A DNA stretch of 64,000 nt from DATCMA01 sp036563645. GTDB taxonomy: Bacteria > Actinomycetota > Actinomycetes > Mycobacteriales > Micromonosporaceae. The position numbers and the translations under genes are program-made. Positions 1-8,632 of the stretch are shown one piece after another. The DNA lies in assembly GCA_036563645.1 (NCBI GenBank), contig DATCMA010000009.1, forward strand, positions 1 to 64,000, written 5' to 3'. Under the pieces are notes generated by a model. That model was given only the letters and a program-made list of their open reading frames with translations, did not search any database and was not told where the DNA came from. Positions within the stretch are counted from its first letter, which is position 1. Each line of letters begins with the position of its first letter.

Positions 1-234
1 CAGCAGTCGCTTGCCGGGCGAGGCGCCTCGAGGGGCGGCCTCCCAGAACGCCAGCCACCCGGTGACCGGCGCGACGAGCAGCGCGAACGAGACGGCGTTC
101 CAGGCCGCCGGCGAGAGCCGGACCGACCACGCCGCCAGCAGCAGGCCGAGCGGCACCAGCGCCGCGGCGTACCCGATGATGATCAACCAGTCGACGCACC
201 AGGCGGCGATCCGGCGTACCGCGAGCCGGGTCAT
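1..234 (-). CDS. RDD family membrane protein, N-terminal part (runs off window)
   Basis: An open reverse-strand frame begins at an ATG at 234 and continues without a stop to the window edge (78 codons). It opens with a basic segment (MTRLAVRRIAAWCVDW) followed by two hydrophobic stretches at roughly residues 15-35 and 44-62. It ends in SPGKRLL, the post-helix motif that gives RDD proteins their Arg/Asp signature. RDD proteins are small polytopic membrane proteins, often ion or Na+/H+ exchanger-like, with no single established role. The C-terminus lies outside the window, so only the family assignment is supported. Confidence 0.7.
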   Translation of the reverse strand, partial: MTRLAVRRIAAWCVDWLIIIGYAAALVPLGLLLAAWSVRLSPAAWNAVSFALLVAPVTGWLAFWEAAPRGASPGKRLL

Positions 235-245
235 CGGTGGACCTT

Positions 246-277
246 AACGGTAGGGGTGCAAGCGTCAACGGTAGGGG
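246..277. repeat. Direct repeat AACGGTAGGGG x2, 21-nt period
   Basis: AACGGTAGGGG occurs at 246-256 and again at 267-277, directly upstream of the RDD gene start at 234. The spacing is two helical turns. It could be a tandem operator or overlap the promoter of the RDD gene (reverse-strand TACCGT resembles a -10). No regulator can be named. Confidence 0.4.
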
Positions 278-290
278 CGCAGGCGCGGAC

Positions 291-319
291 GCGGGGGTCC
301 GGATGACCCGGACCCCCGC
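291..319 (-). terminator. Hairpin downstream of icd
   Basis: A perfect 12-bp stem (291-302 with 308-319) encloses a 5-nt loop about 100 nt beyond the icd stop codon. There is no long U-tract, as is common for actinobacterial terminators. It separates icd from the RDD gene. Confidence 0.65.
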
Positions 320-417
320 AGGGAAGGGACGGCAGGCTGGTTACCAGACACTCGACGTGACGGGAACCATGTCCACCGTGGTCCAACGAGCCCGCGCTGG
401 CCCTGGTGACGGCGGAC

Positions 418-1635
418 CTAGGCGCTGATCTTCCGTGCGAGGTTGTCCGACAGGGCGTTGAGGAACTCGTCGGTGGTCAACCACGGCGTGTCGTTGCCGA
501 CCAGCAGGGCGAGGTCCTTGGTCATCTGGCCGCCCTCGACGGTCTCGACGCACACCGCCTCGAGCGTCTCGGCGAAGTTCGTCACGGCCGGCGTGCCGTC
601 GAGCTTGCCCCGGTGCGCCAGGCCCCGGGTCCACGCGAAGATCGACGCGATCGGGTTGGTGGAGGTCTTCTCACCCCGCTGCCACGCGCGGTAGTGGCGG
701 GTGACCGTGCCGTGCGCGGCCTCCGCCTCGACCGTCCGGCCGTCCGGGGTCATCAGCACGGAGGTCATCAGGCCCAGCGAGCCGAAGCCCTGCGTGACGA
801 CATCGGACTGCACGTCACCGTCGTAGTTCTTGCACGCCCAGACGAAGCCGCCCTCCCACTTGAGCGCCTGGGCGACCATGTCGTCGATGAGCCGGTGCTC
901 GTAGGTCAGCCCCGCGGCCTTGAACTGCTCGGCGAACTCGTTCTCGAAAACCTCGGCGAAGATGTCCTTGAACCGCCCGTCGTACGCCTTGAGGATCGTG
1001 TTCTTCGTCGAGAGGTAGACCGGGTAGCCGCGGTCCAGGCCGTACCGGAAGCAGGCACGGGCAAAGTCCCGGATCGACTCGTCGAAGTTGTACATCCCCA
1101 GGGCGACGCCGGGGCCCGAGAACTTCGCGACCTCGAACTCGATCGGCTGCCCACCGTCCGCCGGCGTGTACGTGATGGTCACCGTGCCAGGGCCGGGGAC
1201 GACGAAGTCAGCCGCCTTGTACTGGTCGCCGTGAGCGTGACGGCCGATGACGATGGGCTTCTTCCAGCCCGGCACCAGCCGCGGGATGTTCGAGATGATG
1301 ATGGGCTCGCGGAAGACCACCCCGCCGAGGATGTTCCGGATCGTGCCGTTCGGGGAGCGCCACATCTTCTTGAGGCCGAACTCCTGGACCCGCGCCTCGT
1401 CCGGGGTGATTGTGGCGCACTTGACGCCCACACCGTGCCGCTTGATGGCGTTGGCGGCGTCCACCGTCACCTGGTCGTCCGTCGCGTCACGGTTCTGAAT
1501 CGACAGGTCGTAGTACTCGAGCTGGACGTCGAGGTAAGGCAGGATGAGCTGCTCACGGATCTGCTTCCAAATGACCCGCGTCATCTCGTCGCCGTCGAGC
1601 TCGACGACGGGGTTCATTACCTTGATCTTCGCCAT
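418..1635 (-). CDS. icd: NADP-dependent isocitrate dehydrogenase, eukaryotic-like dimeric type
   Basis: This 405-residue cytosolic enzyme oxidatively decarboxylates isocitrate to 2-oxoglutarate in the TCA cycle, giving NADPH. It starts MAKIKVMNPVVELDGDEMTR, the typical opening of the ~45-kDa homodimeric class shared with eukaryotic IDH1/2, and differs from the ~740-aa monomeric enzyme of many actinobacteria. Recognisable segments include the isocitrate loop region (FREPIIISNIPRLVPGW) and STKNTILKAYDGRFKDIF. The start at 1635 is preceded by GAGAGGAG and matches family length; an upstream in-frame extension exists but lacks homology. It lies downstream of mdh but is separated from it by a strong hairpin, so it is probably transcribed on its own. 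Confidence 0.95.
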   Translation of the reverse strand: MAKIKVMNPVVELDGDEMTRVIWKQIREQLILPYLDVQLEYYDLSIQNRDATDDQVTVDAANAIKRHGVGVKCATITPDEARVQEFGLKKMWRSPNGTIRNILGGVVFREPIIISNIPRLVPGWKKPIVIGRHAHGDQYKAADFVVPGPGTVTITYTPADGGQPIEFEVAKFSGPGVALGMYNFDESIRDFARACFRYGLDRGYPVYLSTKNTILKAYDGRFKDIFAEVFENEFAEQFKAAGLTYEHRLIDDMVAQALKWEGGFVWACKNYDGDVQSDVVTQGFGSLGLMTSVLMTPDGRTVEAEAAHGTVTRHYRAWQRGEKTSTNPIASIFAWTRGLAHRGKLDGTPAVTNFAETLEAVCVETVEGGQMTKDLALLVGNDTPWLTTDEFLNALSDNLARKISA

Positions 1636-1752
1636 CGGCCGGGCGCTCCTCTCACAAACGCACGGAAATACAGTACGAGCGTACTGGTCGCGCTGAGGGG
1701 GGCGCGTCATACCCCGGCCACAGGTAGACGGCGACTCGGGTCTCAGACGACA

Positions 1753-1785
1753 GACAGCCAGCGACCGTGACGATCGCTGGCTGTC
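1753..1785 (-). terminator. Hairpin terminator after mdh
   Basis: A perfect 12-bp stem (1753-1764 with 1774-1785) with a 9-nt loop sits 28 nt past the mdh stop. It lies between mdh and icd and suggests the two are separate transcripts. Confidence 0.7.
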
Positions 1786-1812
1786 GTGCCCTCGTCCGAA
1801 CGCGGGAACGCG

Positions 1813-2763
1813 TCAGAGGTTGGCGACGTCCGCCTGCTTCGCGCGCACCGCCTCCGCGGCCTCCTTGAGCGCGGCGAGCTCGCTCTCCGTGAGCTCGGTC
1901 GGCACCACACGGCGCACCCCCTCGGCGCCGATCTCCGCCTCGACGCCCAGGTACACCCCGGAGATGCCGTACTCGCCGTCGACCCACGCGCAGACCGGCA
2001 TGATCGCGCCGCTGTCCTCGGCCACTGCCTTGGCCATGCGGGCCGCGGCGGCCGACGGCGCGAAGTACGCCGAGCCGGTCTTGAGCAGCGACACGATCTC
2101 GGCTCCGCCGTTGCGCGTCCGCTCCACCAGCTCCTTGATCTTGTCAGCCGGGAGCACCTCGGTCAGCGGCTTGCCGTTCACCGTGGACCGGGACGGCACC
2201 GGGACCATGGTGTCGCCGTGCGACCCGAGGGTGAGGGTCCGCACCGACGCGACGGGGACCTTCAGCTCCTCGGCGACGAAGTGGCTGAAGCGAGCGGTGT
2301 CGAGCATGCCGGCCTGGCCCATCACCCGATTCTTCGGGAACCGCGTGGCGATCTGCGCCAGGGCGGTCATCTCGTCCAGCGGGTTGGAAACGACGATCAC
2401 CACGGCGTTGGGGGCGTACTTGGCGACGTTCTCGGAAACCCCACGCACGATCTTCGCGTTGACCTCGAGCAGGTCCATGCGGCTCATGCCGGGCTTCCGC
2501 GGGAGCCCCGCCGTGATGATCACGATGTCGGAGCCCTCGATCGCCTCGTATCCTTCGCCGTTCTGGCCGGTGGTGACCCCCACGACCCGGGTCTCGAAGC
2601 CCTCAATCGGCCGCGACTGGTTGATGTCCAGTGCCAGGCCCTCGGCCTTGCCCTCCACGATGTCGGTCAGGACCACCGTGTCGAAGATGTTGTATTCGGC
2701 CAAGCGCTGCGCGGTCGTCGAGCCGTAGTAGCCGGCGCCTACGACGGTGACCTTCTTGCCCAT
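1813..2763 (-). CDS. mdh: Malate dehydrogenase (LDH-like family)
   Basis: A 316-residue NAD-dependent enzyme that interconverts malate and oxaloacetate in the TCA cycle. The N-terminus MGKKVTVVGAGYYGSTTA contains the GxGxxG dinucleotide-binding loop. Further in are the substrate/active-site region (ITAGLPRKPGMSR) and the catalytic His segment LGSHGDTMVP. It belongs to the tetrameric lactate dehydrogenase-like MDH group (~310-320 aa), not the ~330-aa cytosolic type seen in many other actinobacteria. The ATG at 2763 has AGGGAG upstream; a longer frame to 2859 would run into folD and is not supported by homology. It follows folD by 92 nt. Confidence 0.94.
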   Translation of the reverse strand: MGKKVTVVGAGYYGSTTAQRLAEYNIFDTVVLTDIVEGKAEGLALDINQSRPIEGFETRVVGVTTGQNGEGYEAIEGSDIVIITAGLPRKPGMSRMDLLEVNAKIVRGVSENVAKYAPNAVVIVVSNPLDEMTALAQIATRFPKNRVMGQAGMLDTARFSHFVAEELKVPVASVRTLTLGSHGDTMVPVPSRSTVNGKPLTEVLPADKIKELVERTRNGGAEIVSLLKTGSAYFAPSAAAARMAKAVAEDSGAIMPVCAWVDGEYGISGVYLGVEAEIGAEGVRRVVPTELTESELAALKEAAEAVRAKQADVANL

Positions 2764-2855
2764 TGTCGTCTCACTCCCTGTACGGGCGGCTTCTGTCCGG
2801 ACCGTACCAGTCGGGGAACTTCGCGGCTGACCAGGTGCGACATTCGTCGCATCGG

Positions 2856-3728
2856 TCACCGCAGGCCAGCTACCCGCTCGGCGCGCTCGACCACGTTGGT
2901 GAGCAACATCGCGCGGGTCATCGGGCCCACCCCGCCGGGCATCGGCGCGAGCGCCCCGGCCACCTCCGCCACCTCGGGAGCCACGTCACCGGTGTACCGC
3001 GCCTTGCCGTCCTCACCGATAACCCGGGTGATGCCGACGTCGATGACGACCGCCCCGGGCTTGACCATGTCGGCGGTGAGCAGACCCGGCACGCCGGTCG
3101 CCACGACGACGATGTCCGCGGCCCGCGTGTGCTTGCCGAGATCGAGCGTCCCGGTGTGGCAGAGCGTGACGGTGGCGTTCTCGCTGCGCCGAGTCAGCAG
3201 CAGCCCCAGCGGACGACCGACGGTGTTCCCCCGGCCGACCACCGCGACCTCCGCGCCCCGCAGCGGCACCTCGTACCGCCGCAGCAGCTCGACGATGCCC
3301 CGCGGGGTGCAGGGCAGCGGCGCCTCGTAGCCGAGCACGAGCCGCCCCAGGTTGAGCGGGTGGAGTCCGTCGGCGTCCTTGTCGGGATCGATCAGCTCCA
3401 GCACGCGGGCCGTGTCGATGTGGGGCGGCAGAGGGAGCTGCACGATGAACCCGTGGCACGCCGGGTCCGCATTGAGCTCGGCGATCACCGCCTCGACCTG
3501 CTCCTGCGTCGCGTCCGCGGGCAGCTCCCGCCGGATGGAGGCGATCCCGACCTCGGCACAGTCGCGGTGTTTGCCATTGACGTACGCCTGAGAGCCGGGA
3601 TCGTCACCGACGAGCAGGGTGCCCAGACCGGGCACGATCCCCCGCTCGCTGAGCGCCTTCACCCGCGCGCGCAGATCCTCTTTGATCGCCGCCGCGGCGG
3701 CCTTTCCGTCAAGAAGTTTCGCCGTCAC
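2856..3728 (-). CDS. folD: Bifunctional methylenetetrahydrofolate dehydrogenase/cyclohydrolase
   Basis: This 290-residue cytosolic enzyme converts 5,10-methylene-THF to 10-formyl-THF through the methenyl intermediate. It supplies the formyl donor used by PurH and PurN just upstream. Visible signatures are the Tyr-x-x-x-Lys catalytic motif in SQAYVNGKHRDC, the substrate region LPLPPHID, the NADP-binding GRGNTVGRPLG and the C-terminal PGGVGPMTRAMLLTNV. Length is normal for the family. It lies 100 nt downstream of purH in the same orientation, consistent with a one-carbon/purine cluster. That gap contains a possible long GC-rich stem. Confidence 0.95.
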   Translation of the reverse strand: MTAKLLDGKAAAAAIKEDLRARVKALSERGIVPGLGTLLVGDDPGSQAYVNGKHRDCAEVGIASIRRELPADATQEQVEAVIAELNADPACHGFIVQLPLPPHIDTARVLELIDPDKDADGLHPLNLGRLVLGYEAPLPCTPRGIVELLRRYEVPLRGAEVAVVGRGNTVGRPLGLLLTRRSENATVTLCHTGTLDLGKHTRAADIVVVATGVPGLLTADMVKPGAVVIDVGITRVIGEDGKARYTGDVAPEVAEVAGALAPMPGGVGPMTRAMLLTNVVERAERVAGLR

Positions 3729-3828
3729 GGCCTGATCGTCTCACGCCCGCCGCCGCAGACGCCCCAGCGGGCCAGTCACCGGGCCTGGGTTCGCCGGCGG
3801 CGGCGGGCCGACGACGATGCGCGGGGAA

Positions 3829-5397
3829 TCAGTGGAAGAAGTGCCGGGTTCCGGTGAAGTACATGGTGATCCCGGCGGCGGTCGCCGCGGCGATCACCTC
3901 CTCGTCCCGCACCGAACCGCCCGGTTGCACCACCGCGCGCACCCCGGCGTCGATGAGCACCTGCAACCCATCCGGGAACGGGAAGAACGCGTCCGAGGCG
4001 GCCACCGCGCCTCGCGCCCGCTCCGCGCCCGCCCGCGTCACCGCCAGGCGAGCCGCGTCGACCCGGTTGACCTGCCCCATGCCGACGCCGACGGTCGCGC
4101 CATCGGAGGCGAGCACGATCGCGTTGCTCTTGACGGACCGCACCGCGCGCCAGGCGAACGCGAGGTCCCGCAGCACCTCCTCGCTGGCGGGCTCGCCGGA
4201 GACGAGCCGCCAGGTGGCGGGGTCGTCGCCGGGCGCGTCCACCCGGTCCACGGTCTGCACCAGCAGGCCACCGCTGATCTGCTTGATCTCGGTCGCGGGC
4301 GGCTGGTACGGCGGCGCGACGAGCAACCGGATGTTCTTCTTCGCCGCGAGCACCTCGACGGCACCGTCGGCGAAACCAGGCGCCACCACGACTTCAGTGA
4401 AGATTTCGGCGATCTGCTTGGCGAGCTCGACCGACACCTCCCGGTTGACGGCGATGACCCCGCCGAACGCCGAGACCGGGTCGCAGGCGTGGGCCTTGCG
4501 GTGCGCCTCGGCCACGTCCGCGCCCACCGCGATGCCGCACGGATTCGCGTGCTTGATGATCGCCACCGCCGGCTCGGAGAAGTCGTTCGCGGCCCGCCAG
4601 GCGGCCTCCGCGTCCACGTAGTTGTTGTAGGACATCTCCTTGCCGTGGAGCTGGGTCGCCTGCGCCAACCCGGGCGCCCCCGCCGGGTCGCGGTAGAGCG
4701 CGGCGCGCTGGTGCGGGTTCTCGCCGTACCGCAGCACCGCGGCGCGACGCGTGGCGAACCCGGTGATCTCCGGCCACCCCTCCGCCGACGGCTCGAGGAC
4801 CGTGGCGCACCAGTTGGCCACCGCCACGTCGTACTCGGCGATGTCCGCGAAGGCCCGCGCCGCGAGCGCGCGCCGCTGCGCGAGGGTGAACCCCCCGTCG
4901 GTGAGCGCCTGCCGAATCAGCGGGTACGCCTCGGGCGAGGTCACCACCGCGACCGACGCGAAGTTCTTCGCCGCGGCGCGCACCATCGCCGGCCCGCCGA
5001 TGTCGATCTGCTCGATGCACTCATCCACGGACGCGCCGGAGGCGACGGTCTGCTGGAACGGATAGAGGTTCGACACGAGCAGGTCGAACGGGGCGATGCC
5101 GAGCTGGTCCAGTTGCTCGCTGTGCGTGGGCTTGCGCAAGTCGGCGAGGAGACCCGCGTGCACCTTCGGATGCAGCGTCTTCACCCGACCATCGAGGCAC
5201 TCAGGGAAGCCGGTGAGCTCCTCGATCCGAGTGACCGGCACACCAGCCGCCTCGATCGTCGACGCGGTCGACCCGGTCGAAACGATCTCCACACCGGCGG
5301 CGTGCAGCGCCTGCGCGAGCTCGGTCAGCCCGGTCTTGTCGTAGACGCTGACCAGCGCGCGTCGGATGGGTCGGCGACCGTCCGATGGCGAGCTCAT
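3829..5397 (-). CDS. purH: Bifunctional AICAR formyltransferase/IMP cyclohydrolase
   Basis: A 522-residue enzyme catalysing the last two steps of de novo IMP synthesis. The N-terminal ~200 residues form the MGS-like IMP cyclohydrolase domain (RRALVSVYDKTGL, then STGSTASTI). The C-terminal domain is the AICAR transformylase with the KHANPCG and CDPVSAFGG signatures. Its ATG overlaps the purN stop as ATGA, so PurN and PurH are translationally coupled and share the formyl-THF supply made by the neighbouring FolD. Length and start match the family. Confidence 0.96.
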   Translation of the reverse strand: MSSPSDGRRPIRRALVSVYDKTGLTELAQALHAAGVEIVSTGSTASTIEAAGVPVTRIEELTGFPECLDGRVKTLHPKVHAGLLADLRKPTHSEQLDQLGIAPFDLLVSNLYPFQQTVASGASVDECIEQIDIGGPAMVRAAAKNFASVAVVTSPEAYPLIRQALTDGGFTLAQRRALAARAFADIAEYDVAVANWCATVLEPSAEGWPEITGFATRRAAVLRYGENPHQRAALYRDPAGAPGLAQATQLHGKEMSYNNYVDAEAAWRAANDFSEPAVAIIKHANPCGIAVGADVAEAHRKAHACDPVSAFGGVIAVNREVSVELAKQIAEIFTEVVVAPGFADGAVEVLAAKKNIRLLVAPPYQPPATEIKQISGGLLVQTVDRVDAPGDDPATWRLVSGEPASEEVLRDLAFAWRAVRSVKSNAIVLASDGATVGVGMGQVNRVDAARLAVTRAGAERARGAVAASDAFFPFPDGLQVLIDAGVRAVVQPGGSVRDEEVIAAATAAGITMYFTGTRHFFH

Positions 5398-6014
5398 GGA
5401 ATGGTGACCTTCCTTCCGTTGATGGTCCAGCCCTCGCGGACCAGTCGGCCCACGTACTCAACGAGCTGCTTCCGCTCGGCTTCCTTGATCCGCTCCGTGA
5501 GCGTCTCCTCGGTGTCGTCCGGCAACACCGGGACCGCGACCTGGGCGATGATCGGCCCGGTGTCGACCCCTTCGTCGACGAAGAACAGCGTCGCCCCTGT
5601 GATCTTCACCCCGTAGGCGAGGGCGTCACGCGGACCGTGAATCCCGGGGAACGCCGGCAACAGCGAGTTGTGGGTGTTGATGTACCGGCCACCGAAAGCC
5701 GCCAGGAAGTGGGCGCCGACGAGCTTGAGGAAACCGGCGGAGACGACGAGATCCGGCTGGTACGCGGCCACATGCGCGGTCAGCGCCCGGTCCCACTCCT
5801 CGCGGCTCGGGTAGTCGCGCAGCCGAACCACGAAGGTGGGGACGCCGGCCGCGGCCGCTCGGTCGAGCGCCGCGATGCCGTCGCGGTCGGCCCCGACCGC
5901 GACCACCTGAGCGCCGTACGCGGGATCTCTCGTCGCGTCGAGCAGCGCCTGCAGGTTCGACCCAGAGCCGGAGACGAGTACCACAATGCGGGCAGCCTGC
6001 GGGGGCACAGTCAC
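5394..6014 (-). CDS. purN: Phosphoribosylglycinamide formyltransferase
   Basis: A 206-residue cytosolic enzyme that formylates GAR from 10-formyl-THF in purine synthesis. The GAR-binding loop IVVLVSGSGSNLQAL is near the N-terminus, and the catalytic Asn/His/Asp set is visible in INTHNSLLPAFPG and DEGVDTGPII. I chose the GTG at 6014: it places GGTAGG about nine nt upstream and gives family length. A GTG at 6023 is possible, and a much longer frame to 6161 lacks homology. It overlaps purH by 4 nt and follows the DUF6350 membrane-protein gene by about 150 nt. Confidence 0.93.
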   Translation of the reverse strand: MTVPPQAARIVVLVSGSGSNLQALLDATRDPAYGAQVVAVGADRDGIAALDRAAAAGVPTFVVRLRDYPSREEWDRALTAHVAAYQPDLVVSAGFLKLVGAHFLAAFGGRYINTHNSLLPAFPGIHGPRDALAYGVKITGATLFFVDEGVDTGPIIAQVAVPVLPDDTEETLTERIKEAERKQLVEYVGRLVREGWTINGRKVTIP

Positions 6015-6163
6015 GGCAAGCACCCTACCGGGCGAGGCGACGCGGCCATCCACGAGGAGCGGGTTCCCGCGCGGCAGTCCACCTCGGACGGGCGGCCGTC
6101 GGCGCGACCTCGCGGCGAGGTGGGCGCGGCTCGACGCGGCACGCCTCATCCGGAGCGACACGA

Positions 6164-7570
6164 CTAATCCGGATAGTCGCCCGAATCAGAGAGGGGAAGC
6201 GCGCGGGTTGCCGCGACGCCGATCAGTGCCCCCACGGTGACGAGCAGGGTCGCGGCGGCCCCGACCTGCCAGGCGACGGGGCCGAGCTGCGTCATCCGCG
6301 CGTCCCCCAGCGACCCGCTGGAGACCCAGGCGGCCACTCCGAGGACCACCCCCGACGCTGGCCCGGAGATCGCCGCGGCGGTGAAGACGCGGATCCACGA
6401 CACCGGCGCGTTGTCCCGACGAGCGGCGCGCTGCCACCGCCGGCCCAGCAGCCACCCCGCCATCATGCCGGCGAGCACGGGCACCGCGAGCAGCAACGCC
6501 GCCCCCAGGTCCCCGACGGGGCCGTTCGGCAGGGCGGCGAGCAGCGGCACCGCCGGCAGCGCGCCAACCATGACCTCGGTGGTCGTGACCGTGGTGTCGG
6601 TCCCGACGGCGAATCCCGGCCCCAGGAGGTACGCCGCCGCCCAGATCGCCGCGTTCGGCGCGTACCCGGCGCTGATCACGGTGATTCCGGCCTGCCCCAC
6701 CACCCCGGTCCGGTACGCCGCGATCATGTCGCTGGCTTCCCCACCGCTGAGGGCCACCGCCAAGCCGGCCGCGCCCGCGCCCGCGCCACAGACGAGAATC
6801 CCCGCGACGAGCCCGGTCCGCAGGCCACGCCGCAGCGACACCGGGATGCGGCGGGCCACCTCACCCCACGCCCCGGTGGTCCGCAACGCGCCAACCACCG
6901 ACGCGGCGGCGCCGAAGACCGCGAAGGTGATCCCGGCCCGCAGCGGGGACGCGGTGACCGTGGCGGTCCCGGCGGCGAGCGCGGCGAGCGCGCCGAGAAG
7001 CCCGTAGCCGACCCCCACCGCCGCCGCCACCACCATCGACCGGCGGATGGAGCGGGAGTTGCGCGCGCCGAGCGCGCGCGTGACATGCACCCCCGCCCGC
7101 GCCACCCGCCACGCGGCGATCGCGGTGACGGCCATGGGGATCAAGCTGATCGGTCCCGCCGGGGTCGTCAGCGGCACCCCGTGCCCGAGCACCCAGCCCG
7201 CCAACCCGATGCGCGCCGCGCCGATCACGCCCGTCTCGCCATGGGCGAACTGCGCGAGGGACAGGGCCAGCGCCACCGGGAGGTAGGAGACGAACGCAGC
7301 CCAGAGCACCGCCACCGCGGTGGCGAGGGAGAGCGGCGCCCGGCTCACGGTGCGCCGCGGCGGGCGGGAGCCGGTTCGCGCCGAGGCGTGGTCGGGCGCG
7401 CCGGCGGCCTTCGCGCTCCGCGGCGTCGGAATATCCCGGCCCGACGTCGGGCCGGTTGTCGCCCGCGCCCGCCGACGCGGGGCACCGGAGGGCGCGGCGC
7501 CGGCGTCCCCGGCGGGGTCGCCCCGTGACCCGGCGTCGGCAAAACGCGGCACGTCAGGAGTGGGTGGCAT
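6164..7570 (-). CDS. DUF6350 (PerM-like) polytopic membrane protein
   Basis: A 468-residue integral membrane protein. Residues 1-110 are Arg/Pro/Ala-rich and probably cytoplasmic; from about 115 onward some ten to twelve hydrophobic segments follow (for example AVLWAAFVSYLPVALALSL). The DUF6350 family sits next to purN across actinobacteria. The mycobacterial neighbour of purN, PerM (Rv0955), is linked to cell division and persistence. The location here between sucCD and purN is the conserved one. The ATG at 7570 has AGGGGG at a good distance; an in-frame extension to 7681 has no support. Molecular function is unknown. Confidence 0.8.
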   Translation of the reverse strand: MPPTPDVPRFADAGSRGDPAGDAGAAPSGAPRRRARATTGPTSGRDIPTPRSAKAAGAPDHASARTGSRPPRRTVSRAPLSLATAVAVLWAAFVSYLPVALALSLAQFAHGETGVIGAARIGLAGWVLGHGVPLTTPAGPISLIPMAVTAIAAWRVARAGVHVTRALGARNSRSIRRSMVVAAAVGVGYGLLGALAALAAGTATVTASPLRAGITFAVFGAAASVVGALRTTGAWGEVARRIPVSLRRGLRTGLVAGILVCGAGAGAAGLAVALSGGEASDMIAAYRTGVVGQAGITVISAGYAPNAAIWAAAYLLGPGFAVGTDTTVTTTEVMVGALPAVPLLAALPNGPVGDLGAALLLAVPVLAGMMAGWLLGRRWQRAARRDNAPVSWIRVFTAAAISGPASGVVLGVAAWVSSGSLGDARMTQLGPVAWQVGAAATLLVTVGALIGVAATRALPLSDSGDYPD

Positions 7571-7694
7571 CAGACCCCCTACTCTGGCACGCGCAGTGCG
7601 CAACTCGCGGCCAACACGACGCCAGCGATCACAAACTACGGTGCGTCCCGCGTCGTGAACGACACCGCGGCCGGGTATCACAGGGCACAGACGT

Positions 7695-7722
7695 CGGGGC
7701 CGGCCTGTCCCGGCCGGCCCCG
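7695..7722 (-). terminator. Hairpin terminator after sucCD
   Basis: An 11-bp perfect GC stem (7695-7705 with 7712-7722) and a 6-nt loop begin 16 nt beyond the sucD stop, ending the sucC-sucD transcript before the DUF6350 gene. Confidence 0.7.
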
Positions 7723-7738
7723 TCGCGTCGTCCTCACC

Positions 7739-8626
7739 TCACCGGGACAACATGATTTCGCGCATGAGCCGCGCGGTCTCGCTCGGAGTCTTCCCGACCT
7801 TGACGCCGACCGCCTCCAGCGCCGCCTTCTTCGCCTCAGCGGTGCCCGACGACCCGGAGATGATCGCGCCGGCGTGGCCCATGGTCTTGCCCGGCGGCGC
7901 CGTGAAACCAGCGATGTAGGCGACCACCGGCTTGGTGACATTGGCCTTGATGAACTCCGCGGCCCGCTCCTCCGCGTCGCCACCGATCTCGCCAATCATC
8001 ACGATCGCGTCGGTGTCGGGGTCGTCCTGGAAAGCCGCGAGCGCATCGATGTGAGTCGTTCCGATGATCGGGTCGCCACCGATGCCCACGCAGGTGGAGA
8101 AGCCGATGTCCCGCAGCTCGTACATGAGCTGGTAGGTCAGCGTGCCGCTCTTGCTCACCAGACCGATGCGGCCGGGCGGGGTGATGTCGGCGGGGATGAT
8201 GCCGGCGTTGGAGGCGCCTGGCGAGGCGATGCCCGGGCAGTTCGGGCCAATGATTCGGGTCTTGTTTCCCTTGGCCACGTTGTACGCCCAGAACGTCGCG
8301 GTGTCGTGCACCGGGACCCCCTCGGTGATCACCACGGCGAGGGGAATCTCGGCGTCGATCGCCTCCATCACCGCGTCCTTGGTGAACGGCGGCGGGACGA
8401 AGATGACGGTGACGTCCGCCCCCGTCGCCTGCATCGCCTCCTGGACGCTGGCGAAGACGGGAAGCGCCTTCCCGTCGAAGTCCACCGTCTGCCCCGCCTT
8501 ACGCGGGTTGACTCCGCCGACGATGTTGGTGCCGGCGGCGAGCATCCGGCGGGTGTGCTTGGACCCCTCGGACCCGGTCATCCCCTGAACGATGACCTTG
8601 GAGTCCTTCGTCAGCCAGATCGCCAT
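7739..8626 (-). CDS. sucD: Succinyl-CoA synthetase subunit alpha
   Basis: The 295-residue alpha subunit of the ADP-forming succinyl-CoA ligase of the TCA cycle. It binds CoA in its N-terminal Rossmann domain (KVIVQGMTGSEGSKH). It carries the phosphorylated histidine in the GHAGAIISGSSGTAEAK segment near residue 250. It lies 6 nt after sucC and is clearly co-transcribed. Length and both ends match the family. Confidence 0.96.
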   Translation of the reverse strand: MAIWLTKDSKVIVQGMTGSEGSKHTRRMLAAGTNIVGGVNPRKAGQTVDFDGKALPVFASVQEAMQATGADVTVIFVPPPFTKDAVMEAIDAEIPLAVVITEGVPVHDTATFWAYNVAKGNKTRIIGPNCPGIASPGASNAGIIPADITPPGRIGLVSKSGTLTYQLMYELRDIGFSTCVGIGGDPIIGTTHIDALAAFQDDPDTDAIVMIGEIGGDAEERAAEFIKANVTKPVVAYIAGFTAPPGKTMGHAGAIISGSSGTAEAKKAALEAVGVKVGKTPSETARLMREIMLSR

Positions 8627-8632
8627 GTCGGT

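Noticed and set aside
406..1770. Long forward-strand frame opposite icd
   Set aside because: It is antisense to a gene with full-length family homology. Its composition (Arg/Asp/Val-rich, no domain) is typical of mirror frames in GC-rich DNA.
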